A stretch of 64,000 nucleotides of DNA from Phytophthora quininea (lineage: Eukaryota > Oomycota > Peronosporomycetes > Peronosporales > Peronosporaceae), in the NCBI GenBank assembly GCA_011947345.1, contig JAAVTG010000843.1, positions 62,001 to 126,000 of the forward strand, written 5' to 3'. The notes beneath the pieces were generated by a model. It did not search any database. It had not been told where the DNA came from and saw nothing but the letters and a program-made list of their open reading frames with translations. Both the position numbers and the translations under genes were made by a program. Shown here piece after piece: positions 17,343 to 28,444 of this stretch (the first letter of the stretch is position 1; the number at the start of each line of letters is the position of its first letter).

Positions 17343-20300
17343 ATGGAGGCGGCGGCCGTGGAGAGCATCTCCAAGGCGCTGGGCCTGCCCCGGCCCTTCC
17401 TGAACGAGGCCAACCGCGCGTTCTCGCAGCTCGAGAGCTGGCAGCAGCTGACGGCGCTGCTGGCCACGCAGCCAATCACCATCAAGCCGCTCGGCTACTA
17501 TCGCACACCCGACAGCGTCGACATGTGCGTCACATGGACGTCGCCACTAAAATTAGGCTCTTCAGGATACTAACGTCGTGTGTCTCCTGTACGCAGTTAT
17601 GTGTTCGAGTGCTCGATGAGCGAGAGCCGATATAGCTGGAAGATCTACCGACGGTACCGACAGTTCCAAAGTACATTGCGCACTCGTCCGAACTGCTGGC
17701 CAGTCGCTCGGTGCGCGTGCCGAGGCTGTCCCAAGCTTATTTGAAGATCTTCCACGCGCAGCACTGCAAAGACCGACTGGTGGAGCTGCACAAGTGGCTG
17801 GAAGGCGTGGCGGAGAACACACAGAGTTACTGCCACACATTGCAACAGAAACAAGAGAAGCAGGAACACGAGAAACTGCTAGCTCTGCAGCAACAACGCA
17901 GAGCCCAACTGGAAGCTCAAGCTCAGGTTAAAAACACCAAAAACAGCAGAAAAGTATCAATGCTGCTATGTCAGAGAGCAGGGGAAGTATCATAACGACG
18001 ACTGCTCCGTCGCGCAGAAGAAGCAGTACGAGCTCAAGACTCGTGGAACTACAGGAGACCCGGCGCTTTATGTTCTACGAACCGACAAGGCCGAAGCACT
18101 GCCCATTGTGATGCTCAGCTGCTTTTTGTTTGCAGGCGCCAATTGTCCATTCCCTCACGTGTTTAAAGGCATGCCAAGCTTTGCCTTAGCTCTGGAGGAG
18201 CTGAATGTGCAGGTGACTGAGGCTACGCCGGCTGCTTACGTGTCGAAATTGAGGAACTCAATGCCAACGAAGGTGGGACTGGGACTGAGACTAACTCCGA
18301 GTCATGAACAAGACGGACAGTTTTTGGGAGCCACGGTGGGAGGTTTTTAAGAGACCAACAGGAGCTGGACCCAGCACTCGCAGATGTCCCTGTGGGCGCG
18401 AAACTGGTGCGAGTGAACGGCATTGACGTGAGTGATTCGCCATTTGAGCAGGTATTGACACAGCTACGCAGTGTGGGGCTCCCGTTGCGATTGAGATTTC
18501 TGTACAACCCCAATCTACATCGTCAGAGACAAAATTTGCTACCTCCACGAAGCAGCAGTGATGCTTCGTCGGACGCTGAGTCAGTTAGTAGTAGACAGCG
18601 ATTGGCTTCGAACATGAGTGGAGGAAGTAGTAGTGGGAACTCGATGGTTGGAGGAATTGATCCTGGGAAAGAACTGGGACATCGCAGCTACAGCGTGGAC
18701 GCGAGACGTTCATCAGGACTGTTTGGGTCTGTATTCGGAGACTTATTCGGAGCTGCCAGTGGGTCTGAAGCGAGCGCAATTTCTGGTGCTCCTAGCAGGA
18801 TTCAAAGTGGAAGCAACAAACAACGTGGCGAGACTGCTGATGTCGCGCTGGGAGGAGCCCACACGATGCTAAATGGCGCCCCTATTTTGTTTTCGTGGGA
18901 CGATGTTAACGGAGACTCTCGCGACCTCATTTCGCGAGGCTTCTTCTCGTATTTAGCACCGTCACTATTGCACGAACTGCGTCAAAAACGTCGCCTCCAA
19001 AAGAAAGCGCATTCCTTCTTACCTGAGCACGATCTGAGCGACGACAGCGAGGACGATGACAGCCAGAACTCCGAGGATATTAAAGCCATTATGGCGCGTA
19101 AAGCACAAGGTGTCTGGAGTACACCTACTGGCCCTATGGGACTATCGTTTGGCGCCTGCAAAATCTGCGACGTCGAAGCAGCAATGCTGGAGATCCCTCC
19201 CGCCTTCTTTTCGAGCCGAATGGAGCACCGTGGCAGTGAGAAACGTCTGCGTAAGGGCTTTGTGCTGGTTTCTATCAACAACGAAAGCACGTTTGGCGTC
19301 CCGTTCGCTGTTGTCATTAAGCGATTGCGAAAAGCTTCTCGCCCTACCAGTTTGTGTTTCCGGTGGTATCATGACTATAGTCCGTTCCTAGAGACGGAGC
19401 TGGCTGAGCAACATGCTAGCGGCAACGTCCAGCCATCGAGTTTGATCAAGAAGCACGCCAATTCTTCAAAGACGTTTGAGAACAGCCTCGATTGTCTGTC
19501 TGAAGCGCAAACAGATTTGAGTAACACTCTACAGCTAGCGTTGATGGAAAACGCGTCCATTCGCGATGAAATTGGCGTCCTACAGGACGCACATCGTGAG
19601 TTGCGCCTTGCCCAAGAGCGCGCAGCCGATCGGGAGGTGATTCTGCAGCAGAAAATCGAACAAAGCGATGTAGTGATAGCGAAACTGAAGGACGAACTCG
19701 CTGCACAGCGCGAGGAGGTCGAGAAATCGCGTCTACACGCCCAGGAGATGGAAGCCCAGTTGGCTACCGATAAGAAAGAGTATCAAGTTTTGCTAGAGAA
19801 GGCGCAGGAGAGCGCCAAAGCGCGGCTCGCAGAGCACGAAGAGAGACTTGTAAAGGAGTCGAACCGCTCCATTGAGAACGCCAACATGTTGGCAGAGCGT
19901 CGCACGCGCAAACTGCTGGAAGCTGCTGCTAGCGAGAGCCAACGTCTGCATGAGGAATACCTGCAGAAGCTTGCAGAGGAACACTCGGAGGAGGTAGAAA
20001 GCCTCATGCAGCAAGTGGCTGTGTGGCGCCATCAGGTCGAGGTGCTGACCGAGGCCGAGAAACGTAACTACGCTGCGCTAGTCAGCAACGGCATGAACCC
20101 GTACCAGGACTACCAACGATCGCGCTTTGGCTACTCGAGTACTGACTCGCCCTTTGCGGATCTTAAGAATACAAACAGCAACGACATCCAAGGCCAGCGA
20201 CGAAAGCCTGCCAAGGTGCAGAGCTCGGCGGCCACTGCTGCAGCCACAGCTGCCAAGTGGCGAGATGGCGTCAGCAGCCCCGAGGAGGACAGCGACGACC

Positions 20301-20401
20301 ACAAGAACCACGGCTTCAGCGCTACATCGGAGCAGTCGTCGCAGTCCAACAACGGCACGTTCTGGGACCGCATGGTGTCGCTCTTGGCCACCACTGACTA
20401 G
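17343..20401 (+). CDS. PX - PDZ - PDZ-like coiled-coil scaffold protein
   Basis: A multi-domain protein in at least three exons. The N-terminal PX (phosphoinositide-binding) domain runs from ITIKPLGYYRTPDSVD across intron 17525-17596 to YVFECSMSESRYSWKIYRRYRQF and the KIFHAQHCKDRLVELHKWLE helix. A Gln/Glu-rich helix follows, then a probable intron at 17927-18017. A PDZ domain (GLGLRLTPSHEQ..GAKLVRVNGIDVSDSPF, 18.25-18.5 kb) and a second PDZ-like domain (GPMGLSFGACKI..KGFVLVSINNESTFGVP, 19.1-19.35 kb) come next, then about 220 residues of coiled coil (19.45-20.06 kb) and a Ser-rich tail. Two single-base gaps break the frame: A3 at 17668-17670 and T5 at 18344-18348; one added base in each restores the PX and PDZ folds. 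Exon edges between 17.93 and 18.14 kb are uncertain. It probably acts as a membrane-trafficking or polarity scaffold. Confidence 0.75.
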
Positions 20402-20528
20402 AACTGTCGCCACTGCATCGAAGGACACCGCATCAAAGCGTGTGCAAATGAATGTCAGTAGAGTTATAAATTCAGAATGCAATTCGTCCTCGTCCACTTG
20501 AGTTTGTTTTGAAAGACGATCGGTGGCG

Positions 20529-20660
20529 ATGTCGTCTAAGACGGAAGTGCAGCGTTGGCATCGTGATCTTGTGGACCAGCTTGAGCAAGCATTTGAGCCA
20601 GTTTTTCACAAAGATAAATCTAACCAAACAAAGGTATCAGATCCAACAAGATCATGGTAG
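20529..20660 (+). CDS. Upstream ORF overlapping the aldo-keto reductase start
   Basis: A 43-codon frame (MSSKTEVQRWHRDLVDQL...) ends in TAG at 20658-20660, overlapping the reductase ATG at 20654 in another frame. No family is recognised. If it lies in the leader of the reductase mRNA it could reduce initiation at 20654. It might instead be non-coding. Confidence 0.25.
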   Translation: MSSKTEVQRWHRDLVDQLEQAFEPVFHKDKSNQTKVSDPTRSW

Positions 20661-21484
20661 CCATCCCGACCAAGACGCTGCCTAGCGGCGCGCAGATCCC
20701 CGTCATCGGCCTGGGCGCCTACATGGCTAGCGACGTCTCCAACACCTACAACATCGTGCTCTCCGCGCTGAAGCTCGGCTACCGTCATATCGACACGGCG
20801 CAGCTGTACCACAACGAGGCCGAAGTCGGTCGCGCCGTACGCGACTCCGGTCTCGCCCGCGAAGAAATCTTCATAACTAGTAAACTGTTCCTCACCAATT
20901 GGGGCTACCACAACGCCCTCGCCGCTACAAAGGCCAGCAACGAGAAGATTGGGCTGGGCTACATCGACCTCTTCTTGCTACACGCTCCAGGAGACACCAC
21001 TACGCGAGCAGAGACGTGGAAAGCGCTGGAGGAGCTCCATGACCAAGGCGTTCTCAAAGACATTGGCGTGTCCAACTTCAGCGGCGCCCACATCGACAAG
21101 CTCATGAAGACAGCCAGAATCAAGCCAGCCGTGAACCAAATTGAGGTGCATCCGTGGCTTACGAGACCCGAGACGGTGCAGTACTGCAAGGAAAACGACA
21201 TCATCGTAGAGGCCTATTCTCCACTGGTGAAGGGCTTCAAGATGAAGGACAAGACGCTGCTGGAAGTGGCCAACGAAGTGAACGCTTCCCCGGCTCAAGT
21301 GTTGGTGGCGTTTTGCTTAGCCAACGACATTATTCCACTGCCGAAATCTGCGCACAGCCAGCGTCAACAAGACAATTTAGAGGCGATCGACCTCAAGCTG
21401 TCGGCAGCTCAAGTGCAGAAGCTGGCGGCCCTGGATGAGTACTTTGTCACGGACTGGGACCCGATCCGAGATGAACAAGTGTGA
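20654..21484 (+). CDS. Aldo-keto reductase
   Basis: A 276-residue NADPH-dependent aldo-keto reductase of the small AKR5/AKR3-like type. The catalytic tetrad is visible: Asp47 and Tyr52 (YRHIDTAQLYHNE), Lys77 (FITSKLF) and His110 (LFLLHAPGD). Signature DIGVSNFS, INQIEVHP-type strand (VNQIEVHPWL) and cofactor motif PLPKSAHSQR complete the TIM barrel. There is no signal peptide, so it is cytosolic. Length is normal and the frame is intact without introns. The substrate is probably a small aldehyde or keto sugar; this cannot be told from sequence. It is followed 250 bp later by the Arb2-kinase gene on the same strand. Confidence 0.93.
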   Translation: MVAIPTKTLPSGAQIPVIGLGAYMASDVSNTYNIVLSALKLGYRHIDTAQLYHNEAEVGRAVRDSGLAREEIFITSKLFLTNWGYHNALAATKASNEKIGLGYIDLFLLHAPGDTTTRAETWKALEELHDQGVLKDIGVSNFSGAHIDKLMKTARIKPAVNQIEVHPWLTRPETVQYCKENDIIVEAYSPLVKGFKMKDKTLLEVANEVNASPAQVLVAFCLANDIIPLPKSAHSQRQQDNLEAIDLKLSAAQVQKLAALDEYFVTDWDPIRDEQV

Positions 21485-21735
21485 AAGTGCATATCGCTTT
21501 GGACGGGTTTCTCGTTCGAGTCGTCCAAAAATGCAAAATTACCTTTTTCGGTTTTTACACATTTTTTCCCGCCAGATAGTCAGTCAGTTCTGTCTCTCTC
21601 TGCTGCAGCCTCGAGGACGAGCGGCCAACGGCAGAGCTTTGCTGGTTCACTCGCTGGATTGCCCTCCGAGCGACACTGTCGGTCCGACATCAATCTCCAG
21701 CCAAGGAAATTCGTGTCTAACACCATAGCACAGCC

Positions 21736-24413
21736 ATGATCAAGGTGAAATGGGACTCGACCTACAAGCCCGTGAATGGTGGGGCCGGGACCAGCAGCAG
21801 CAGCAGCAGCAGTACCACCGCCCAGACCGGTGGCGAGCGCCCGACCCTCACCGCCCTCATGGACGGCATCGTGCTGGGCAGTGGCAGCACCAGCTCCACC
21901 ACCAGCAACACCCGTCGTCCGCCCATGCGCCGATGGGATATGGGCACCATCTCGGAAGACACGATGCCCGCGGCCTTCACTGCAGCCAACGCCGGCTGGT
22001 CGAACGACCGCTTCCAACTCACAGAGTCAGGTGAGGTGATCAACAAACAGTCGAGAAGTCGCATCAACAAACAAGAGATCCGCGAGTTTGGAGAGGAAGT
22101 ACTGCGAGGTCTGATTGACCACGTCCACACGAGGATGTTGCAGGAGTTGCTGTTTCTGGAGCAAGCCATCCCGCCGTTGGAGTTTGAACGTGGCTCGGTG
22201 GAGTCGGGGTTTGACCCCGGATCCAGTCAGACGTCCAGTGCCAGCGCCAGCAGCTCGATTCGAAGCTCGTCGTCCAGTATCTGCTCCACCAACGACGGCT
22301 TCCGCATGATGGTCGACACGGACGAACCGAGATGCATCTTCCACACCAGCAAGAACTTCAGTGTGGCCGAGAAACTGCTCGTGTTTGTGTGCTCGTTTCG
22401 AGGGCTCAGTTGTGGCATTTGGAGCCGCAGTGTCCTGCTCAAAGACGGCGTTCAAGTCGGCTCCATGTTGCCGTATTTCCAGAAAGCTATTGCGGCAGGA
22501 TACGGCATTTTGGTCATGAACCCCAACATGAACACGCAGCTGATGGTCACCAGTGACGGCACCGTGGAGAAAATGCCCATCAGAGGATCGAGCAACGCAG
22601 ACGAACACTGCGATCATGTGTGGAGGAACTACATCTTCCCTTCGGCAGCACACAAGGTGCACTTTATTGCGTACGGATACGGCGGCGTGTTGGTGACGCA
22701 GTTGATTGCAAAGTATCGCTACGAGTTGAAGAGTCGACTGGGCAATGTAGCGTTTATCGAGAGCTCGCACAAGATCGACCCGGCCTGGAACTCGGGTTTC
22801 AAGCGGTTCTTCTCCCAGCACAGTATTTCCTGGGCCCGGTCGGACTTCCCTCTCAACACCGAGTTGAGTCGAGATTCCACGGCGTTTGCGTCGAGTGCAG
22901 GTCCTGGCGGAGTGACGATGACTAGTAGCGATGACGCTTTCTCGGCGACGGCTTCGTCGCCATCGTCGAGGTCTCCGAAGAGCCCGAGTGCGTCGCAGCT
23001 GACTGGATTTGGCTGTATTTGCCTGTCTGCAGGTCCATGCGAGGGCGCGAACGAAAGTCCTGCCTACACGACCAAAGAAGTGCTGGATACGGTGTTCCAG
23101 TTCTTAGCGTCGCCGACTCCGTATGAATTCCAGCGCCGCGCAGCTCGTGAACTTCGTGTGAATGCGCTGCTGGACGAGCAACAGCAGGCTCGATCCAGAG
23201 GGGCTGGCGCTGGCGATGGGGACGGCCCCCTCGGGACCACCCTCCGTCACGGCCCCGTAAGAAAACCGTCTACGACGCGGTCGTTGGCAATGGCGGACGG
23301 GAACTGAAGCCGCGTGAATATGACTCGCTTACCATCGACGACTTCGATCTGCTACGCGTTGTTGGGCGTGGTGCCTTTGGTAAGGTGATGCTAGTGCGAA
23401 GAAAAGTGCCTCAGCAACAGAAAGGTGCTCGTCTATTGAGTCCGCGGACGATGATGGCGATGGGGATGACTCCGCAGCAGATTGCGGTCGCTTCAGGAGG
23501 CGAACAAGGCAAAGTGTATGCGATGAAGGTCATCAAGAAGGCTGCTGTGTTTGCCAAGAACCAGGTGGAGCACACCAAGACAGAGCGACGTATCCTGCAA
23601 GGCGTGGATCACCCGTTCATGGTGAAACTGCGCTACGCCTTCCAGAACGAGGCCAAGCTCTACTTCGTCATGGACTTCTACAACGGTGGAACGCTGCACT
23701 TCCACCTGCGGCGCGCCATGCACTTTGACGAGACCCGCACGCGCTTCTACGCTGCCCAGCTAGTGCTGGCCATTTCGCACCTGCACACCTACAACATCGT
23801 GTACCGAGACCTGAAGCCGGAGAACATTCTGCTGGACGACAAGGGATTCATCGCCTTGACGGACTTTGGTCTCTCGCACGACCACTTCGACAGTAAGGAC
23901 GGCATGCAGACGTTCTGCGGTACGCCCGAGTACATTGCGCCCGAGCTGATCCGTCGTGTGCCCTACGGCAAAGCCGTGGACTACTGGTCGCTCGGTGTCC
24001 TCATCTTCGAGATGTTGGCGGGTTACACGCCGTTCTACCACGCCAACCGCAAGCGCAACTTCCAGAACATCGTCAAACTCCCGCTGCGGTTCCCGTCCGA
24101 GTTTTCCGACGATGCTCGATCCCTGCTACGTGGTCTGATCTGCCGCAACCCAGCCAAGCGACTCGGCTCCGGTCCGTGCGGCGCCCAAGAGATCATGGAC
24201 CACCCTTTCTTCAACAGCGTGGACTGGGAAAAACTGTATAAGCGGGAGGTGCCCGTGCCATTCCGACCGGTGGTCAAGTCGGACGGCGAGGTGAACAATG
24301 TGCCCGAGTTCTTCAAGCGACAAGAAGTGGTGGACTCGGTGGCGTCGGACGCGCCGATCGGCAAGAGCCACGTCTTCCAGGGCTTCTCGTACACGGACCC
24401 ATACAACCTCTAG
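21736..24413 (+). CDS. Arb2-domain / AGC protein kinase chimera, one frameshift
   Basis: Two adjacent frames that I read as one gene of about 892 residues. Part 1 (21736 to about 23230): Ser-rich N-terminus, then an Arb2-like alpha/beta-hydrolase-fold domain (GYGILVMNPNMNT, CDHVWRNYIF, VHFIAYGYGGVLVTQLI, VAFIESSHK). Part 2: AGC kinase with GRGAFGKV, AMKVIKK lysine, YRDLKPEN, TDFG, TFCGTPEYIAPE, and hydrophobic motif FQGFSY at the C-terminus. The frames meet at C5 (23226-23230). One added C gives a continuous linker, and the kinase frame has no ATG before its glycine loop, which supports a single protein. An insert of about 28 residues separates the glycine loop from the ATP-binding Lys. Without the repair, the kinase part would have no start. 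Confidence 0.8.
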
Positions 24414-24604
24414 ACAGAGACAGAGGAAGCTCCGGGCGATGGCAAGTTTTGATGTGCGTGCGTAGCCAGCGAGATGAGAAAGTAATGGGAACGTGAAGTA
24501 AGATATATAGCAAGCACGCGCAGCGTCGTGCCAAATGACAACTGCCGTTTAGTGAGTTGAACGTGTACGAAGCTGAACGTGCTGTTGCTACGACTACTAC
24601 AAGC

Positions 24605-25537
24605 CTAATAGTACTTGATCTCGCGGTCGTTGAGAGGTTGGATCGGACGGTTGTCAGAGGCACCGTTGGTAGCCTCCAACTGGCTGTAGGCTTTCTTCAG
24701 TTGGTTGAGTTCGTCCATGGAGATTGGGATCGGGTTGTTGAGCACCCACCAGTCAACAACTTCACTGCACGGTGGTGTGGTTAAGCTCCCGCTGTAGTTG
24801 AACAAGTGGCTCTTGGCCACGAGACCGTTGAGTAGATCCGCGTAGGTCATGCTAGTCCACAACAACGACATCAGTTGGATAAAACATTTCTGAAACACCC
24901 GTATGAACGCACCCGCTGTCTTGGAAGTTGAACGACGGGTTCTCAGACACCATGTCGGTCCACATATTTTTGATGAAGGAGTTCTCCCCACGCCGTCCTG
25001 AGCGTGCAGCAAGACGCCGGTCACCAAAATGTTGCCACTTTGGTCCTTGTGAACGAAGTGGACCTCGGCGTCGTAGTGGTGGTCGTCGAGCGTGTGCTCG
25101 GACGTCGAGTGCATGTGGAACTGAGCCAGTCGGTATTGGCGTCCGTTGTTATTGATCGACTGGGCGGTGCAGTCTGCAGCAACAAACTAGTTAAGTATAT
25201 GAACCTCATTCTTTCAAGTTTGAGAGTCACTTTACCGTCGTCGGGGTGGTCTCCCACTTGAACAAGTCGTCGAGTTTCCGCAGCGTGTAGTTTTCACAGT
25301 TGCCGGTGTAGTTGAGAGGCGCTTGCTGCATGCCCCAGTCCTTGCGGGATAGTTGACTCGCCGGGATGTTGATTGGAGACTGGTGCAATCCCCGCAACTC
25401 GGATAGCCCTGTTTCCACTCTGCGGGTCCCAATGCGTCCCCGTTCGCGTCCTCCTTGTACGTCCACGCCGGACCGGCCGAAGTCACAGCCATAAGACTGG
25501 CACCGATCATCAGTAGACGCGACATAGGACGCAACAT
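24605..25537 (-). CDS. Secreted alpha-carbonic anhydrase, with introns and single-base gaps
   Basis: Catalyses reversible CO2 hydration. Signal peptide near MLRPMSRLLMIGASLMAVTS, then WTYKEDANGD, QSPINIPAS, zinc ligands in AQFHMHSTSEHT (two His) and AEVHFVHKD (third His), GVLLHAQDG, and YSGSLTTPPCSEVVDWWVL. These are all hallmarks of the alpha class. Introns on the minus strand are 25174-25235 (62 nt) and 24852-24912 (61 nt). The frame slips at C4 25390-25393 and C4 24986-24989, and probably at GG near 25246-25250. One base added at each gives the conserved family sequence. Extracellular alpha-CAs in oomycetes are thought to serve carbon/pH handling, some during infection. It is convergent with the Arb2-kinase gene. 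Confidence 0.82.
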
Positions 25538-25933
25538 GTTGGTAATCTCCAAATCGCCCTTGTTGGGGAGTGAACCCCAATACCATCGGTGCGAAAGATA
25601 TCGGATCCACCGCAAAGCGTCAAGAATCGACGGCTCTTAAGACCTGCAGCCTGACGCGATCTTTATGGAGGTGCTCCAAGCCCAGCCGTCCATTTTGTCG
25701 GTTCACGACAGCAAACAAGCGATTAGCTCAGCAATGCGTTTTGCGCAGTTTTTCCTCGCGGCGACCTCGTCTTCATGTCCTTGCTGATCAATAAGCCCGG
25801 TACCAGCTCGTCTGAATTCCGCGGCTGTGTGTCTCCATCAAAATCCGTCAATTTTAGTATCGGATAGTCCCTGAAGCAATCTGCGAGTTTGACTTTCAAT
25901 TGATGGGATGTGACCAACCCCCATTGTTTTTGT
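25538..25933. other. Divergent promoter region, no gene seen
   Basis: About 0.4 kb between the carbonic anhydrase (leftward) and the dioxygenase copy (rightward). No supported gene. Confidence 0.4.
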
Positions 25934-25953
25934 CTTTCATTCTCGAATTTCCC
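25934..25953 (+). promoter_or_regulatory. Oomycete Inr + FPR core promoter of dioxygenase copy 2
   Basis: CTTTCATTCTCGAATTTCCC: initiator TTTCATTCT followed by GAATTTCCC, seven bases before the ATG at 25960. The very short leader supports 25960 as the original start. Confidence 0.65.
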
Positions 25954-25959
25954 GCCACG

Positions 25960-28338
25960 ATGGACAACAGACTGTACTACAAGCCCCGCGGCGGGGGCTC
26001 GGAGGGGAAGATAGACAACTGCAAGGCGAAATTTACGAGGACAAGAACAACGACTTTTTGAGCATTGGCCCTTTGGAGGTCAAGGCACCGCTGCAGACGT
26101 GCCAGCTCCTTCGGGAGCTATGTGTTCGACGATAAGTAAGTTATTGGCTCGTGCAGACACTCAAGCTGGCGAGTTTAGTTTCGGAGGACAGCAGACACGC
26201 TGCCTTCAGTCCCAGGCATACTCGTCGATGGGGTTGGGCCGATCCCAGTCCCGTTGACGAGGGAAGTGGCTCAGAAACTCATTACATCCTGCGAACAATC
26301 TCCGATCGGCCACAAACTCGAGACTTTGGTGGATGAAAGCGTGCGCAAGAGCTGGCGGTTGGAATCGAGTCAAGTGCAGCTAACAAACCCACTGTGACAC
26401 AAAGGAATCGAGGAGCTGGCCATGACGATCGCAGAGCGTTTGGGGTACAAGGATATTCTGTTGACGTGCAAGATTTACAGGCTCCTCGTGTATGGAGAAG
26501 GAGGCCATTTCGACAAGCACAAGGATACTGAGAAGGAGGACGGCATGATCGCCACGCTGGTGGTTCAACCACCAAGTTTACACGAAGGTGGGGATTTGGT
26601 GGTGTATCGCAATTCGGAGACGCTGTACCGCCACGATTTCGGCAAGAAGGACGGCACAGCTTCATTTCTTCCGCACTACGCCGTACACTATGCTGATGCC
26701 AAGCACTCTCTCGAACAAGTGACGAAAGGTTTCCGTCTGGTGTTGGTGTACTCGGTCTGCTTGCCGTCGACGATGGATCACATGCGTAGGGATACGGATC
26801 AGCTACTGAGCGAGAAGTTAACTGCTGCCATTGATGGCATGAAGCAAGACGACGACTCTTTTGCACTGCTTCTTGCCCACCAATACACGGAAAAGAGTAT
26901 TAGCGAGATGGGATCCGGCGCTTTGAAAGGGGTTGATCAAGCGAGACTTCACGCATTGGAGGAAGCCAACGCTGCCAAGAAATTAACCTTCTTTATCGCG
27001 CAACTCTCGCACACGAACTTGACTTTTTGGCGACGAAGTTTTTCGCCAGCGGTGGTGTGGTATTCCATGAGCGGAACGAAACTCGCGCAGATTTACTCGC
27101 CGACTGTGAAGTTTAACTTCTTGAATCCATCCAAGAAAATCTGTCTCGAATGTGGAGACCGTATGGGACCAGCACATACGAAGGTTTTCTCGGCAAGGAG
27201 TCGGGAACTCGGGACACCATTTACTCGCGCTTTGCTATTGCTGCGTGGCCAACATCCACGGCTGTTAAAACTGCGTTGAATCACATCAGCATTGCGGCTG
27301 CAGTTGATGTTTTGAACCGCCAAAGTTCGGTTGATGCTCCGACGCTGAGCAAGTTCGTGGATTCGATTGCAAACAACACCTTCTGTCGGTTCTCAAAGAG
27401 TCCTCCTCCCGGTGAGTTTGATTCTGAGGAGGAGAGGGATGAAGATGATAAGGACAAAGACAAATACTATCCAGCAGTGTTCTATCGGGGAATGTGCCAG
27501 CTTCTTGTCGATATTGGAGACCCGTTGTTGGTACTTCGGTTCTTCAGCGAGTTTTGGAGCGACTTTGATCCTGCACTTGATGAAGACTCATTTGTCCAGT
27601 CCATGGTCTCTGTCGCTAGCAACGTTGACTGGGGTGTCGTGGGTCAGACGCTTTTGAACTCTCTGGATCGTCTAAAAGATCCAGTTGGAATGGCATTGCA
27701 AGTTGCGGATGGTGTACAGAGCGGTGCTGTGCACGCTGTCATCTTGAAAACTGCGGTCGACAAGCGGTGGCGCTAAACGACCAAGAGTTGTGCAATTTCA
27801 AGAGGATGAAGTTGCTGTGGAAGCGGGCCTTCGCCTGTGGGGACACGAATATTTTCGCGTCGATCGCCAACAGATTCAGTCGGGTTGACCCCAGTCTGCT
27901 ACATCCAGAAGTTGAAGCATTTTCGAAGTTTTTGTTGACAAGACAGATGAACAGTACAAGACCTTAGCTGCGACTGCAATGAAGAGAGCCACGTGGCTCG
28001 ACCGAACCATTCAAGAAATGGAGCAACCTTTTTCATGGGAGATGCCAGAAGCTTGTTTTCCTGAGAACACCGAGGTTGAAGTATTTCTGCGTAGTCCCGA
28101 GGCCTCAATGAAGACAACGAGCACTGGATCGAAGTCTTTTAAAGACGTTCAGGCGGCACAGAACTATGCAGCCAAGTGGAACCACATGGATGTCGTCGGT
28201 GCCTCGTTTAAGGCTGAGGCTGATGAAAGTGCCGTCGTGACGATAACGAAGACGCGCGAGTGGTTTGACGCGCAGCAAGAAAAGACGAAAGCTTCCAAGG
28301 CCGAGCGCAGCGTCTTGGCCGGGACGTTTACCAACTAG
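25960..28338 (+). pseudogene. 2OG-Fe(II) dioxygenase-like gene, full-length but broken (copy 2)
   Basis: N-terminal MDNRLYYKPRGGG, a middle region ending GPIPVPLTREVAQKL, then the 2OG-Fe(II) core (HFDKHKDTEKEDGM, PHYAVHY, GFRLVLVYSV) and a C-terminal third absent from copy 1, ending KAERSVLAGTFTN. Damage: frame slips near 25990 and 26200, TGA at 26395-26397 where TGG is expected (NPL-W-HKG), a deletion near 27015-27050 removing GDEV and neighbours, a 2-nt insertion near 27140, and slips near 27760 and at T5 27929-27933. Some may be sequencing errors, but the nonsense codon and the multi-base changes suggest a pseudogene. Copy 1 on the minus strand at 585-1895 is intact over the shared part. 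Confidence 0.7.
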
Positions 28339-28444
28339 TCCACCACGGCCCGTTTCAACACTTAGGAGTCTTGGCCGAGAAGTTCGCCGACTAGGAACAG
28401 GAATTAGGTCGTTCGTAAAAACATTTTTCGTCATTTTATCTTGG

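Noticed and set aside
22027..22821. Long minus-strand open frame of 264 codons
   Set aside because: It lies antisense to the Arb2 domain, has no domain signature, and reflects codon bias of the real gene on the other strand.
26136..26156. GTAAGT...GTGCAG intron in dioxygenase copy 2
   Set aside because: Only 21 nt long, far below the 58-91 nt of other introns in this window; frame damage is the better explanation.
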